Positions 8,576-16,188 of a stretch of DNA of 43,581 nt are shown here, piece by piece. A program made the translations under genes and the position numbers. The stretch covers positions 1 through 43,581 of the forward strand of contig JBMOGW010000001.1 in NCBI GenBank assembly GCA_049318165.1, given 5' to 3'. Within the stretch, counting starts at the first letter, position 1. Each line of letters opens with the position of its first letter. Source of the DNA: UBA668 sp049318165. GTDB lineage: Bacteria > Actinomycetota > Acidimicrobiia > Acidimicrobiales > Ilumatobacteraceae. Under the pieces are notes generated by a model, which was not told the origin of the DNA, did no database searches, and saw only the letters and a list, made by a program, of their open reading frames with translations.

Positions 8576-9028
8576 TCAGAGCGTGCCGAGGACGCGGGCG
8601 TACGCGTCGTGACGGAACGGCGGCACATGGTCGATCAGCCATACCGGCGTGACCCACTTCCAGGCGACGAACTCGCTGCCATCGGGCCGCGGCACGATGT
8701 CGGGACGCAGCGCATGGAACAGGAACCAGCGCTGCACCTGGCCCAACTTGTCCCGACGTGTCGCCTTGGCCCGCCGCGCCTCGGGCGGCCACTCGTAGGC
8801 CACCCAGTCGGGAAACTCGGCGAGCACGTCGACGTGCTCGGGGCCGAGCGCGGTCTCCTCCAGCAGCTCACGCCAGGCGGCCACGATCGGCGTCTCGCCG
8901 TCGTTCATGCCGCCCTGTGGCAGCTGCCAGCTGCCGCGGTTGTCGGCGCGCTCGAACGCCATCACGTGTTCGAGATCCGGGTGCCGCACGACGATGACGA
9001 CGCCGGCCCGGAAGTACAGGCCGCTCAT
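8576..9028 (-). CDS. Nudix hydrolase, RppH/Ap4A-hydrolase-like
   Basis: This 150-aa Nudix pyrophosphohydrolase has a Nudix box GGMNDGETPIVAAWRELLEE (G-x5-E-x7-RE-x2-EE), with Ala where the usual distal Gly stands. The preceding SWQLPQ and the downstream GQVQRWFLFHAL resemble RNA 5'-pyrophosphohydrolase/diadenosine polyphosphate hydrolases rather than MutT or ADP-ribose enzymes. It follows aspS by 19 nt with a GAGG Shine-Dalgarno-like stretch before ATG. It is probably co-transcribed with hisS-aspS. Ap4A is a by-product of aminoacyl-tRNA synthetases, which would fit the linkage (inference). Confidence 0.83.
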   Translation of the reverse strand: MSGLYFRAGVVIVVRHPDLEHVMAFERADNRGSWQLPQGGMNDGETPIVAAWRELLEETALGPEHVDVLAEFPDWVAYEWPPEARRAKATRRDKLGQVQRWFLFHALRPDIVPRPDGSEFVAWKWVTPVWLIDHVPPFRHDAYARVLGTL

Positions 9029-9047
9029 CGGCCCATCCTCGCGCCCG

Positions 9048-10793
9048 TCAGGCCTTCGGCGGGAGCACGCGGATGCCCAGCTCGTCGAGCTGCTTCTGCA
9101 CCACGGGCGTCGGCGCGTTGGTCATCGGATCCATGCCCGACTGCGTCTTCGGGAAGGCGATCACCTCGCGGATGTTCTCCTCGCCCGCCAGGATCGCCAC
9201 CAGGCGGTCGATGCCGAACGCGAACCCGCCGTGCGGCGGCGCGCCGTAGCGGAACGGGTTGAGGAAGAAGCCGAACTTCTTCTGCGCTTCCTCGTCGCTG
9301 ATGCCGAGGATCGAGAAGACCCGCGCCTGCAGTTCCGGCTGGTGGATTCGGATCGAGCCCGAACCGAGTTCCCAACCGTTGAGCACCAGGTCGTACGCCT
9401 GGCTGCGCACCTTCAGCGGCTCGGTCTCGAGCATGTGCACGTCGTCCGGGTGCGGCTGCGTGAACGGGTGGTGACCCGGGCGCGGACGACCGGTCACCTC
9501 GTCGACGCCGACGAACATCGGGAAGTCGACGACCCACAGGTAGCGGTACGGGCCCTCGAACACCGGGGGGCGGCCGAGGTCGTTGCGCAGGGTGCCGAGC
9601 ACCTCGCAGGTGGTGTCCCACGTGTCGGCCACGATCAGCACCAGGTCGCCCGGCTGCGTGGCGAAACGCTCCTTCAACGCGGCGCTCTCGGTGTCGCTGA
9701 GGAACTTCGCCACCGGCGACTCGAACGAACCGTCGGCGGCCACCTTCAGCCACACCAGACCCTTGGCGCCCATCTTCTTGGCGCGGTCGGTCATCGCGTC
9801 GAGCTTGTTGCGGCCGTACTCCTCGGCCTTGCCCGAGGCGTTGATGCCCTTGATGGACTCGGCACCGGCGAACGCCTTGAACTCGGTGGCGGCGAACACG
9901 TCGGTCAGCTCCTGCAGCTCCATGCCGAAGCGCAGGTCGGGCTTGTCGACTCCGAACCGGTTCATCGCCTCGTGCCAGGTGATCTTCACGATCTCGCCGC
10001 CGGTGTCCTTGCCGCACGCCTCGGCCGCAGCCAGCACGGCGGCACCGATGGCGGTGTGCACGTCGTCCTGGTCGACGAAGCTCATCTCCGCGTCGAGCTG
10101 CATGAACTCGTACTGGCGGTCGGCGCGCAGGTCCTCGTCGCGCAGGCAGCGAGCCAACTGGTAGTAGCGGTCGATGCCGGCCACCATCAGCAACTGCTTG
10201 AACAGCTGCGGGCTCTGCGGGAGCGCGTAGAACGAGCCCGGCTGCTGACGGCTGGGCACGATGAACTCGCGGGCGCCTTCGGGCGTGCTCGGCACGAGCA
10301 TCGGGGTCTCCACCTCGACGAAGCCCTGGTCCTCCATCGCACGGCGGATGGCACTGTTGACCGCGGCGCGCAGGCGCAGGTTGCGCTGCATGCGCTCACG
10401 GCGGATGTCGAGGAAGCGGTACTGCAGGCGAGTGTTCTCGGCCACCTGGTCGGCGCGCTCGCTGATCGGGAACGGCGGCGCCTCTGCGGCGTTGAGGATC
10501 TCCACGCTGCAGTCCTGCAGCTCGATGCCACCGGTGGGCAGCTTCGTGTTCACGTTCTCCTGCGGGCGGGCCGCCACCGTGCCGGTGATGCGCACCACGT
10601 ACTCGGCGCGCACGTCGACCGAGTTGTCGACCACGCACTGGGTGACGCCGCTGTGGTCACGGACGTCGATGAAGGCGAGCTTCTCGCCGTGCTCGCGACG
10701 GGTGGCCACCCATCCGGTCAGCGTCGCGGTCTGGCCGATCTGCTCGGGGCGAAGCTCGCCGCACTGGTGGGTTCGCATGGAGGTGGAGCTCAT
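9048..10793 (-). CDS. aspS: Aspartyl-tRNA synthetase (bacterial type with GAD insertion)
   Basis: This class II aminoacyl-tRNA synthetase charges tRNA-Asp. An N-terminal OB-fold anticodon domain (MRTHQCGELR...) leads into the class II core (FLDIRRERMQRNLRLR, then motif 2 RCLRDEDLRADRQYEF). The GAD insertion of bacterial enzymes lies near residues 290-420. Motif 3 is GGFAFGIDRLVAILAG. The length of 581 aa is normal. The anticodon-domain residue equivalent to E. coli Leu30 is His (REHGEKL), as in non-discriminating enzymes. The ATG overlaps the hisS stop as ATGA. Confidence 0.96.
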   Translation of the reverse strand: MSSTSMRTHQCGELRPEQIGQTATLTGWVATRREHGEKLAFIDVRDHSGVTQCVVDNSVDVRAEYVVRITGTVAARPQENVNTKLPTGGIELQDCSVEILNAAEAPPFPISERADQVAENTRLQYRFLDIRRERMQRNLRLRAAVNSAIRRAMEDQGFVEVETPMLVPSTPEGAREFIVPSRQQPGSFYALPQSPQLFKQLLMVAGIDRYYQLARCLRDEDLRADRQYEFMQLDAEMSFVDQDDVHTAIGAAVLAAAEACGKDTGGEIVKITWHEAMNRFGVDKPDLRFGMELQELTDVFAATEFKAFAGAESIKGINASGKAEEYGRNKLDAMTDRAKKMGAKGLVWLKVAADGSFESPVAKFLSDTESAALKERFATQPGDLVLIVADTWDTTCEVLGTLRNDLGRPPVFEGPYRYLWVVDFPMFVGVDEVTGRPRPGHHPFTQPHPDDVHMLETEPLKVRSQAYDLVLNGWELGSGSIRIHQPELQARVFSILGISDEEAQKKFGFFLNPFRYGAPPHGGFAFGIDRLVAILAGEENIREVIAFPKTQSGMDPMTNAPTPVVQKQLDELGIRVLPPKA

Positions 10794-12076
10794 GACGTTG
10801 CTTTCCTGAGGAGTGCCCGGAGGTGGGAGGTGAGATCGGTGAGCGGCACCGTGGACTGACCGCTGGCGGTGTCGTCGCCGGCCGGCTCGGCGCGCAGAGG
10901 GCGCACCACCACGGTGCCGGCCTCGAGTTCGTTGGTGCCGATGATGACGGCGATGGCCGCGCCACTGCGGTCGGCCGCCTTCATCTGGCTCTTCATCGAG
11001 CGGTTCTCGTACGCCCGGTCGGCTCGCAGCCCTGCGGCTCGCAGTTCGGCGGTGATGCGCAGGGCCTCACCGCCGCCGGTGGTGTCGACCACGAACACAT
11101 CGACGGCAATGGACGGCGACGCGAACACGCCCTCGTCGTCGCACGCGAGCAGCGTGCGGTCGAGGCCCATGGCGAAGCCGACGCCGGGCGTCGACGGGCC
11201 GCCGAGCGACTCGACGAGGCCGTCGTACCGACCGCCGCCGCCGAGCGCGTTCTGTGCCGAGTCGAGCGTGCCACCCTGATACTCGAACGTCGTGTGGCGG
11301 TAGTAGTCCAGGCCGCGCACCAGCTTGGGTTCGAGCGTGAACGGAATGCCCAACGCCTGAAGACCGGCCTGCACCGCGGCGAAGTGCGCTGCCGCCTTCT
11401 CGCTGTAGAAGTCGGCGATCTTCGGCGCAGCGGCCACCAGGGGCGCGTCCTGCTCGCGCTTGGAGTCGAGCACTCGCAGCGGGTTCTTCTCCAACGTCAC
11501 CCGGCTCTCCGGGCTGAGCGCGTCGAGGTTCGCCTCGAAGTGTGCCTTCAACGCCTGCACGTAGCGGGCTCGGTCCTCCGGCTCGCCGAGCGAGTTGAGG
11601 ATCAGGTGCACCTGCCGGAGGCCGAGGGCCTTGTAGAACTCCCAGCCGAGGGCGATGACCTCGACGTCGAGGTTCGGATCGTCGGCACCGAGCACCTCGA
11701 TGCCCACCTGGTCGAACTGCCGGTAGCGCCCGCGTTGGGGCTTCTCGTACCGGAACATCGAGCCCGTGTACCAGACCTTCCACGGGGCCAGCGGCCGGTG
11801 CTGCACGTAGGCACGGCACACGGATGCCGTCAGCTCGGGGCGCAGTGCGATGTGACGGCCGCCCTTGTCGACGAAGTCGTACATCTCCTTCGACACCACG
11901 TCGGTGGCATCACCGATGCGTTGGAAGACGCCGAGGTCCTCCAGCAGCGGCGAGATGACCTGCCCGTAACCGGCCGACTCGACCGTCTGCGCGAAGGCGT
12001 CCACGAACCGGCGCCAGCGGGCCGATTCGGGGGGCAGGATGTCGCGCATCCCGGGGCTGGTCTGGAACTCGGGCAC
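10790..12076 (-). CDS. hisS: Histidyl-tRNA synthetase
   Basis: This class II synthetase charges tRNA-His. The N-terminal GMRDILPPE motif is followed by motif 2 (YTGSMFRYEKPQRGRYRQFDQ), the two histidine signatures (LVRGLDYYRHTTFEY and ALGGGGRYDGL), motif 3 (GVGFAMGLDR) and a C-terminal anticodon-binding domain. GTG 12076 is preferred (428 aa, VPEFQTSPGMRD) because TAGCCT lies 8 nt upstream, the leaderless pattern. An in-frame GTG at 12097 would add seven residues. It is translationally coupled to aspS through ATGA. Confidence 0.95.
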   Translation of the reverse strand: MPEFQTSPGMRDILPPESARWRRFVDAFAQTVESAGYGQVISPLLEDLGVFQRIGDATDVVSKEMYDFVDKGGRHIALRPELTASVCRAYVQHRPLAPWKVWYTGSMFRYEKPQRGRYRQFDQVGIEVLGADDPNLDVEVIALGWEFYKALGLRQVHLILNSLGEPEDRARYVQALKAHFEANLDALSPESRVTLEKNPLRVLDSKREQDAPLVAAAPKIADFYSEKAAAHFAAVQAGLQALGIPFTLEPKLVRGLDYYRHTTFEYQGGTLDSAQNALGGGGRYDGLVESLGGPSTPGVGFAMGLDRTLLACDDEGVFASPSIAVDVFVVDTTGGGEALRITAELRAAGLRADRAYENRSMKSQMKAADRSGAAIAVIIGTNELEAGTVVVRPLRAEPAGDDTASGQSTVPLTDLTSHLRALLRKATS

Positions 12077-12084
12077 GGGGGTCA

Positions 12085-12090
12085 AGGCTA
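12085..12090 (-). promoter_or_regulatory. Leaderless -10 box (TAGCCT) for hisS
   Basis: TAGCCT is followed by 8 nt and then GTG 12076. It decides between two in-frame GTG starts: the upstream one (12097) would lie before the -10 box. Confidence 0.5.
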
Positions 12091-12133
12091 CCTGCACCCA
12101 TGCCCCCTGACCGGGCCTTTACCCACACCCGAC

Positions 12134-12214
12134 AGCATCTCGGGCTGATTCGTCCCATATCGGCTTCTCGGTCGGATTCGTCTCGAAAACCGCGACGATT
12201 CAGCCCGAGATGCT
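12134..12214. repeat. 21-bp inverted repeat with 39-nt spacer between rel and hisS
   Basis: The left arm 12134-12154 (AGCATCTCGGGCTGATTCGTC less its last base within the limit, then C) is the reverse complement of the right arm 12194-12214 except at one position (20 of 21 match). The spacer is 12155-12193. The arms lie between the rel stop and the hisS start, and neither arm is followed by a T run, so it is not a standard intrinsic terminator. It could be a strong mRNA hairpin protecting or insulating rel from hisS, or a short interspersed palindromic element. The rest of 12098-12224 holds no gene. Confidence 0.75.
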
Positions 12215-12224
12215 CGCCGGGCCG

Positions 12225-14450
12225 TCAGCCGCCCTTGCCGGGGACCAGGCGGTAGGCGTCGTAGACGCTGTCGATCTGTTTGATGGTGCGCAGCACGGCG
12301 TCGAGGTGGCTGGCATCGCCCATCTCGAACTCGAAACGCATCTTCGCCACGCGGTCCGAGCCGGTGTGCGTACTGCAGGCGACGATGTTGACGTGCTGCT
12401 CGCTCAGCGAGTTGGCGACGTCGCGCAGCAGGCGCGAACGGTCGAGCGCCACCACCTCGACACCAGCGCGGAACATCGTCTTCGACTGGTCCCCGTCCCA
12501 GTCGACGTCGATCAACCGGGCGGACTGCTCGACCATCAGACTGGCCGCGTTGGCGCAGTCCGCACGGTGGACCGACACGCCGCGACCGCGGGTGACGAAG
12601 CCGATGATCTCGTCGCCGGGCACCGGCGTACAGCAGCGCGACAGACGCACCAGCACGTCGTCGACGCCCTCGACATGCACCCCGGCGGTGTTGCGCGACG
12701 GCGCGCGGGTACCGGTGCGCGCCAGCACGGTGGCCGGCAACTGCTCCTCGCCACTCTCGCCTTGGTGAAGGTGCCGCGCCACCTTGCCGGCCAACGACTT
12801 CGCCGACACGTGGCCCTCACCGATCGCGGCCAGCAGCGAATCGAGGTCGCCGTAGGAGGCCGCGTCGATCTCCTCCGCGAGCGCGTCGCTGCCCCAGATG
12901 CGCTGCACCGGCAGCCCCTCGCGACGGAACTCCTTCGTCAACTCGTCACGGCCGGCTTCGATCATGTCCTCGCGACGCTCCCGCGAGAACCACTGCTTGA
13001 TCTTGTTCCGCGCTCGCGGTGACTGCACGAACTGCAACCAGTCGCGCGTCGGACCGGCGGAATCCACCTTCGATCTGAAGATCTCGCACGTGTCGCCGCT
13101 CTTCATCCGGTGGTGCAGCGGCACCAGGCGACCATTGACCTTGGCTCCGATGCATGCGTGGCCGACCTCGGTGTGCACGGCGTACGCGAAGTCGACCGCG
13201 GTGGACCCGACGGGCAGCGTGATGACCTTGCCCTTCGGCGTGAAGACGAACACCTCGTCCTGCTCGAGGTCGGTCTTCAGGTTCTCCATGAAGGCCGCCG
13301 GATCGCTGATCTCGGCCTGCCAGTCGATGATGCGGTTCAGCCAGTCGATGTCGGACGAGGCGCCGACACCGTCCTTGTACGCCCAGTGCGCCGCGACGCC
13401 CCATTCGGCGCGCTGGTGCATCTCCCGCGTGCGGATCTGCACCTCGAGCACCTTGCCACCCGGCCCGATCACCGTGGTGTGCAGGCTCTGGTACAGGTTG
13501 AACTTGGGCATCGCGATGTAGTCCTTGAACCGCCCCACGACCGGCTTGTAGCGGCCGTGGATGCAGCCCAGCGCGGCGTAGCAGTCCTTCACCGAGTCGA
13601 CGATCACGCGCACCGCGACCAGGTCGAAGATGTCGTCGAACTCGCGGCCCTTCTGGACCATCTTCTCGTAGATGCTCCACAGGTGCTTGCCGCGACCGGT
13701 GACCTCGGCCGTGATGTTCAGCTCCTGCAGCCGACCCTGCACCTCGGCGATCGCCTTCGCGAGATACACCTCGCGCTCGGGCGACCGACTGGAGACGAGG
13801 TGGTCGAGTTCGGCGTAACGCTTGGGGTACAACGCCGCGAACGACAGGTCCTCCAGCTGCTGCTTCAGTTCCTGCATGCCCAGGCGGTGGGCCAGCGGCG
13901 CGTAGATCTCGAGCGTCTCGTGCGCGATGCGCTGCTGCTTCTCGGCCGGCATCGCGGCGATCGTGCGCATGTTGTGAAGCCGGTCGGCGAGCTTGATGAT
14001 CAGCACCCGCAGGTCGCGAGCCATCGCCACCAGCATCTTGCGCATCGTGGCGGCCTGCTGGGCCTCCTTGGAGTCGAACTGGATGCGCTCGAGCTTCGTG
14101 ACGCCGTCGACGATCTGGGCGACTTCGCTGCCGAACCCGGCTTCGACGTCGGCGAGGGTGATCTCGGTGTCCTCGACGGCATCGTGCAGCAAGGCCGCTG
14201 CCAACGAGATCTCGTCCAGCCCGAGGTCGGCGACGATGCGCGCCACCGCGAGCGGATGGTTGATGTAGCTCTCGCCACTGCTGCGCGACTGGTGTCGGTG
14301 GGCCTCCCGCGCCGTCTCGTAGGCACGGTTGATCATCGCCACCGATGCCTTCGGGTGGCGCCGCCGGTACGCGGTGAGCAGCGGGGTCAGTTCCTCGGCC
14401 GTCGCGTTCTGATGGCGACGCCAGGGCAGAACTCGGTCGACGGCGGCCAT
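12225..14450 (-). CDS. rel: Bifunctional (p)ppGpp synthetase/hydrolase Rel
   Basis: This long RSH protein (741 aa) makes and degrades the alarmone (p)ppGpp. The N-terminal HD hydrolase domain is intact (HDAVEDTEI and KLADRLHNMRT). The synthetase domain has the RFKDYIAMPKFNLYQSLHT signature; RxKD is the charge pattern of bifunctional Rel rather than the ExDD of monofunctional RelA. TGS (FVFTPKGKVITLPVGSTAVDFAY), helical/zinc-finger-like and C-terminal ACT (GVEVVALDRSRLLRDVANSLSEQ) regions follow. The ATG at 14450 lies one base after the apt stop. An upstream in-frame start would overlap apt. Confidence 0.96.
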   Translation of the reverse strand: MAAVDRVLPWRRHQNATAEELTPLLTAYRRRHPKASVAMINRAYETAREAHRHQSRSSGESYINHPLAVARIVADLGLDEISLAAALLHDAVEDTEITLADVEAGFGSEVAQIVDGVTKLERIQFDSKEAQQAATMRKMLVAMARDLRVLIIKLADRLHNMRTIAAMPAEKQQRIAHETLEIYAPLAHRLGMQELKQQLEDLSFAALYPKRYAELDHLVSSRSPEREVYLAKAIAEVQGRLQELNITAEVTGRGKHLWSIYEKMVQKGREFDDIFDLVAVRVIVDSVKDCYAALGCIHGRYKPVVGRFKDYIAMPKFNLYQSLHTTVIGPGGKVLEVQIRTREMHQRAEWGVAAHWAYKDGVGASSDIDWLNRIIDWQAEISDPAAFMENLKTDLEQDEVFVFTPKGKVITLPVGSTAVDFAYAVHTEVGHACIGAKVNGRLVPLHHRMKSGDTCEIFRSKVDSAGPTRDWLQFVQSPRARNKIKQWFSRERREDMIEAGRDELTKEFRREGLPVQRIWGSDALAEEIDAASYGDLDSLLAAIGEGHVSAKSLAGKVARHLHQGESGEEQLPATVLARTGTRAPSRNTAGVHVEGVDDVLVRLSRCCTPVPGDEIIGFVTRGRGVSVHRADCANAASLMVEQSARLIDVDWDGDQSKTMFRAGVEVVALDRSRLLRDVANSLSEQHVNIVACSTHTGSDRVAKMRFEFEMGDASHLDAVLRTIKQIDSVYDAYRLVPGKGG

Positions 14451-14451
14451 G

Positions 14452-14979
14452 TCAGTACAGCGCCAGGCTCTCGACCCGATGCCCACCGAGCCGCTGCCGG
14501 CCCCCGAGCGCTTCGAGCTCCAGCAGGAAACCGAGCCCCACGATGTCGCCGCCGAGCGCCTCGACGAGCTTGCAGGTGGCCTCGGCGGTGCCGCCGGTGG
14601 CGAGCACGTCGTCGATCACCAGGATCCGCTCGCCGGGGTGGATGGCGTCGCGGTGCATCTCGAGCTTGTCGCGGCCGTACTCGAGTTGGTACTCCTCGCG
14701 CACGACGGCCCAGGGCAGCTTGCCGGCTTTGCGGACGGGTACGAAGGCCGCACCGAGCGAATACGCCACCGGTGCGGCGACGATGAACCCACGCGCCTCC
14801 ATGCCCAGCACCCGGTCGACCTCGAGGCCCTCGAAGCGCTGCACCAGTTCGGTGATGGCACGGTGGAATCCCTCGCCGTCACCCAGCAGCGGGGTGATGT
14901 CGCGGAAGGTGACACCCGTTTCGGGGTAGTCGGGGATGTCGCGGACCAGCGTCGTGATCCAGTGACTGTTCGGCGCCAT
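14452..14979 (-). CDS. apt: Adenine phosphoribosyltransferase
   Basis: This 175-aa purine-salvage enzyme converts adenine and PRPP to AMP. The PRPP-binding loop ILVIDDVLATGGTA is complete, and the N-terminal DYPETGVTFRDITPLL and LGMEARGFI segments are typical of Apt. It lies between secF and rel, the conserved actinobacterial order. TACCCT lies 6 nt before its ATG, so it may also start its own transcript, which would carry rel. Confidence 0.96.
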   Translation of the reverse strand: MAPNSHWITTLVRDIPDYPETGVTFRDITPLLGDGEGFHRAITELVQRFEGLEVDRVLGMEARGFIVAAPVAYSLGAAFVPVRKAGKLPWAVVREEYQLEYGRDKLEMHRDAIHPGERILVIDDVLATGGTAEATCKLVEALGGDIVGLGFLLELEALGGRQRLGGHRVESLALY

Positions 14980-14985
14980 GTGCAG

Positions 14986-14991
14986 AGGGTA
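14986..14991 (-). promoter_or_regulatory. Leaderless -10 box (TACCCT) for apt-rel
   Basis: TACCCT is followed by 6 nt and then ATG 14979, in the 24-nt gap after secF. It would permit ppGpp synthetase expression independent of the sec genes. Confidence 0.42.
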
Positions 14992-15003
14992 TCGGGCCTG
15001 GTG

Positions 15004-16188
15004 TCAGGCCCGGCGCTTCTTCTTCCGGGGTCGGGGCGTGTGCGTGAGCACCTCTTCGGGCGACAGCGCAGCCTGCGCCATCACCGGCGAGTCATCGTCG
15101 CTCGACCGCACTCCGGCGCGGGCCTCGCGACGGCCGGACGGCGAGCCGCCGAGCACCAGGCGCTCGAGTTCGGCGCCCGTGGCGTGACGGCCGCGCAGCG
15201 GCCGGAACTTCGGCTCGCGCTCCTTCAGGATGGCGACGAGCGGCGAGGCAACGAAGATCGACGAGTACGAACCGGTGAGCAGACCGACGAGCAGGGCGAG
15301 CGCGAACTCGCGCAGCGTCGCCGCACCGAGGATGCCCGAGCCGAGGATCAGCAGCGACAACACGGGCAGCACCGCAGCGAGGCTGGTGTTCAGCGAACGC
15401 ATCAGCACCTGGTTCATCGACACGTTGACGATGTCGGCGTACGGCATGCGGTAGGCCGCGTAACGGATCTGGTTCTCCTGCACCTTGTCGAACACGACGA
15501 TGGTGTCGTACAGCGAGAAGCCGAGGATCGTCAGGAAGGCGACCACCGTGGCCGGCGTGACGGTGAACCCGAAGACCGAGTACACGCCCACGCTGATCAA
15601 CACGTCGTGCACCATGGCGATGATGGCGGCGAGCGCCATTCGCCATTCGAGTCGCCAGGCGATGAAGAGCGACACCAGCACGATGAACACGATCAGGGCC
15701 TGGATGGCCTTCTCGGTGATGCTCGAGCCCCAACTGCTGGACACCAACTGGGTGGCGACGCTGTTCACGTCGACACCGACCTCGTCGGCAAACGCCTGCT
15801 GCACCTTGGTGCGGACGTCGTCGGGCTGTGCCTCCACCTGCACCTCGACGCTGCGACCCGTCTCCTTGGAGGTGAGGATCTGCACCTTGGCGGTGCCGCC
15901 GTTGAGGCCGTTGGCATCGAGGATGTCACGCGCCTGCTGTTCGGTGAGCGTCTCGGAAGGAACCTCCCACAGCACGCCACCCTTGAACTCGAGGCTCAGG
16001 TTGAGGCCCTGGAACAGCAACGAACCGAGGCTGATGAGGATCAGCACCGCGGACACGCCGAGGCCGATCCAGCGGCGACCGTAGAAGTCGATCGCGGTCT
16101 CACCGTGGTACAGGCGGCCACCGCGGCCACGACGGGACGGCTGCGACGGGACCGGGGTCTCGTCGCCGGGCAACAGGGTGTCGGTCAT
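15004..16188 (-). CDS. secF: Protein translocase subunit SecF
   Basis: This 394-aa six-helix membrane protein of the SecDF complex uses the proton gradient to help pull secreted proteins across the membrane. The first helix is near residues 40-60, followed by the LSLEFKGGVLWEVP start of the periplasmic domain. Four to five helices then contain the SecF signature FLTILGFSLYDTIVVFDKVQEN. The C-terminal cytoplasmic tail is long, Arg/Ser-rich and ends in PRPRKKKRRA. The ATG overlaps the secD stop as ATGA. Confidence 0.95.
   Translation of the reverse strand: MTDTLLPGDETPVPSQPSRRGRGGRLYHGETAIDFYGRRWIGLGVSAVLILISLGSLLFQGLNLSLEFKGGVLWEVPSETLTEQQARDILDANGLNGGTAKVQILTSKETGRSVEVQVEAQPDDVRTKVQQAFADEVGVDVNSVATQLVSSSWGSSITEKAIQALIVFIVLVSLFIAWRLEWRMALAAIIAMVHDVLISVGVYSVFGFTVTPATVVAFLTILGFSLYDTIVVFDKVQENQIRYAAYRMPYADIVNVSMNQVLMRSLNTSLAAVLPVLSLLILGSGILGAATLREFALALLVGLLTGSYSSIFVASPLVAILKEREPKFRPLRGRHATGAELERLVLGGSPSGRREARAGVRSSDDDSPVMAQAALSPEEVLTHTPRPRKKKRRA

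Noticed and set aside
12098..12224. T-box or other riboswitch upstream of hisS
   Set aside because: The inverted repeat has no T-box sequence, specifier loop or terminator/antiterminator pair, and the hisS promoter appears leaderless, leaving no 5' UTR.
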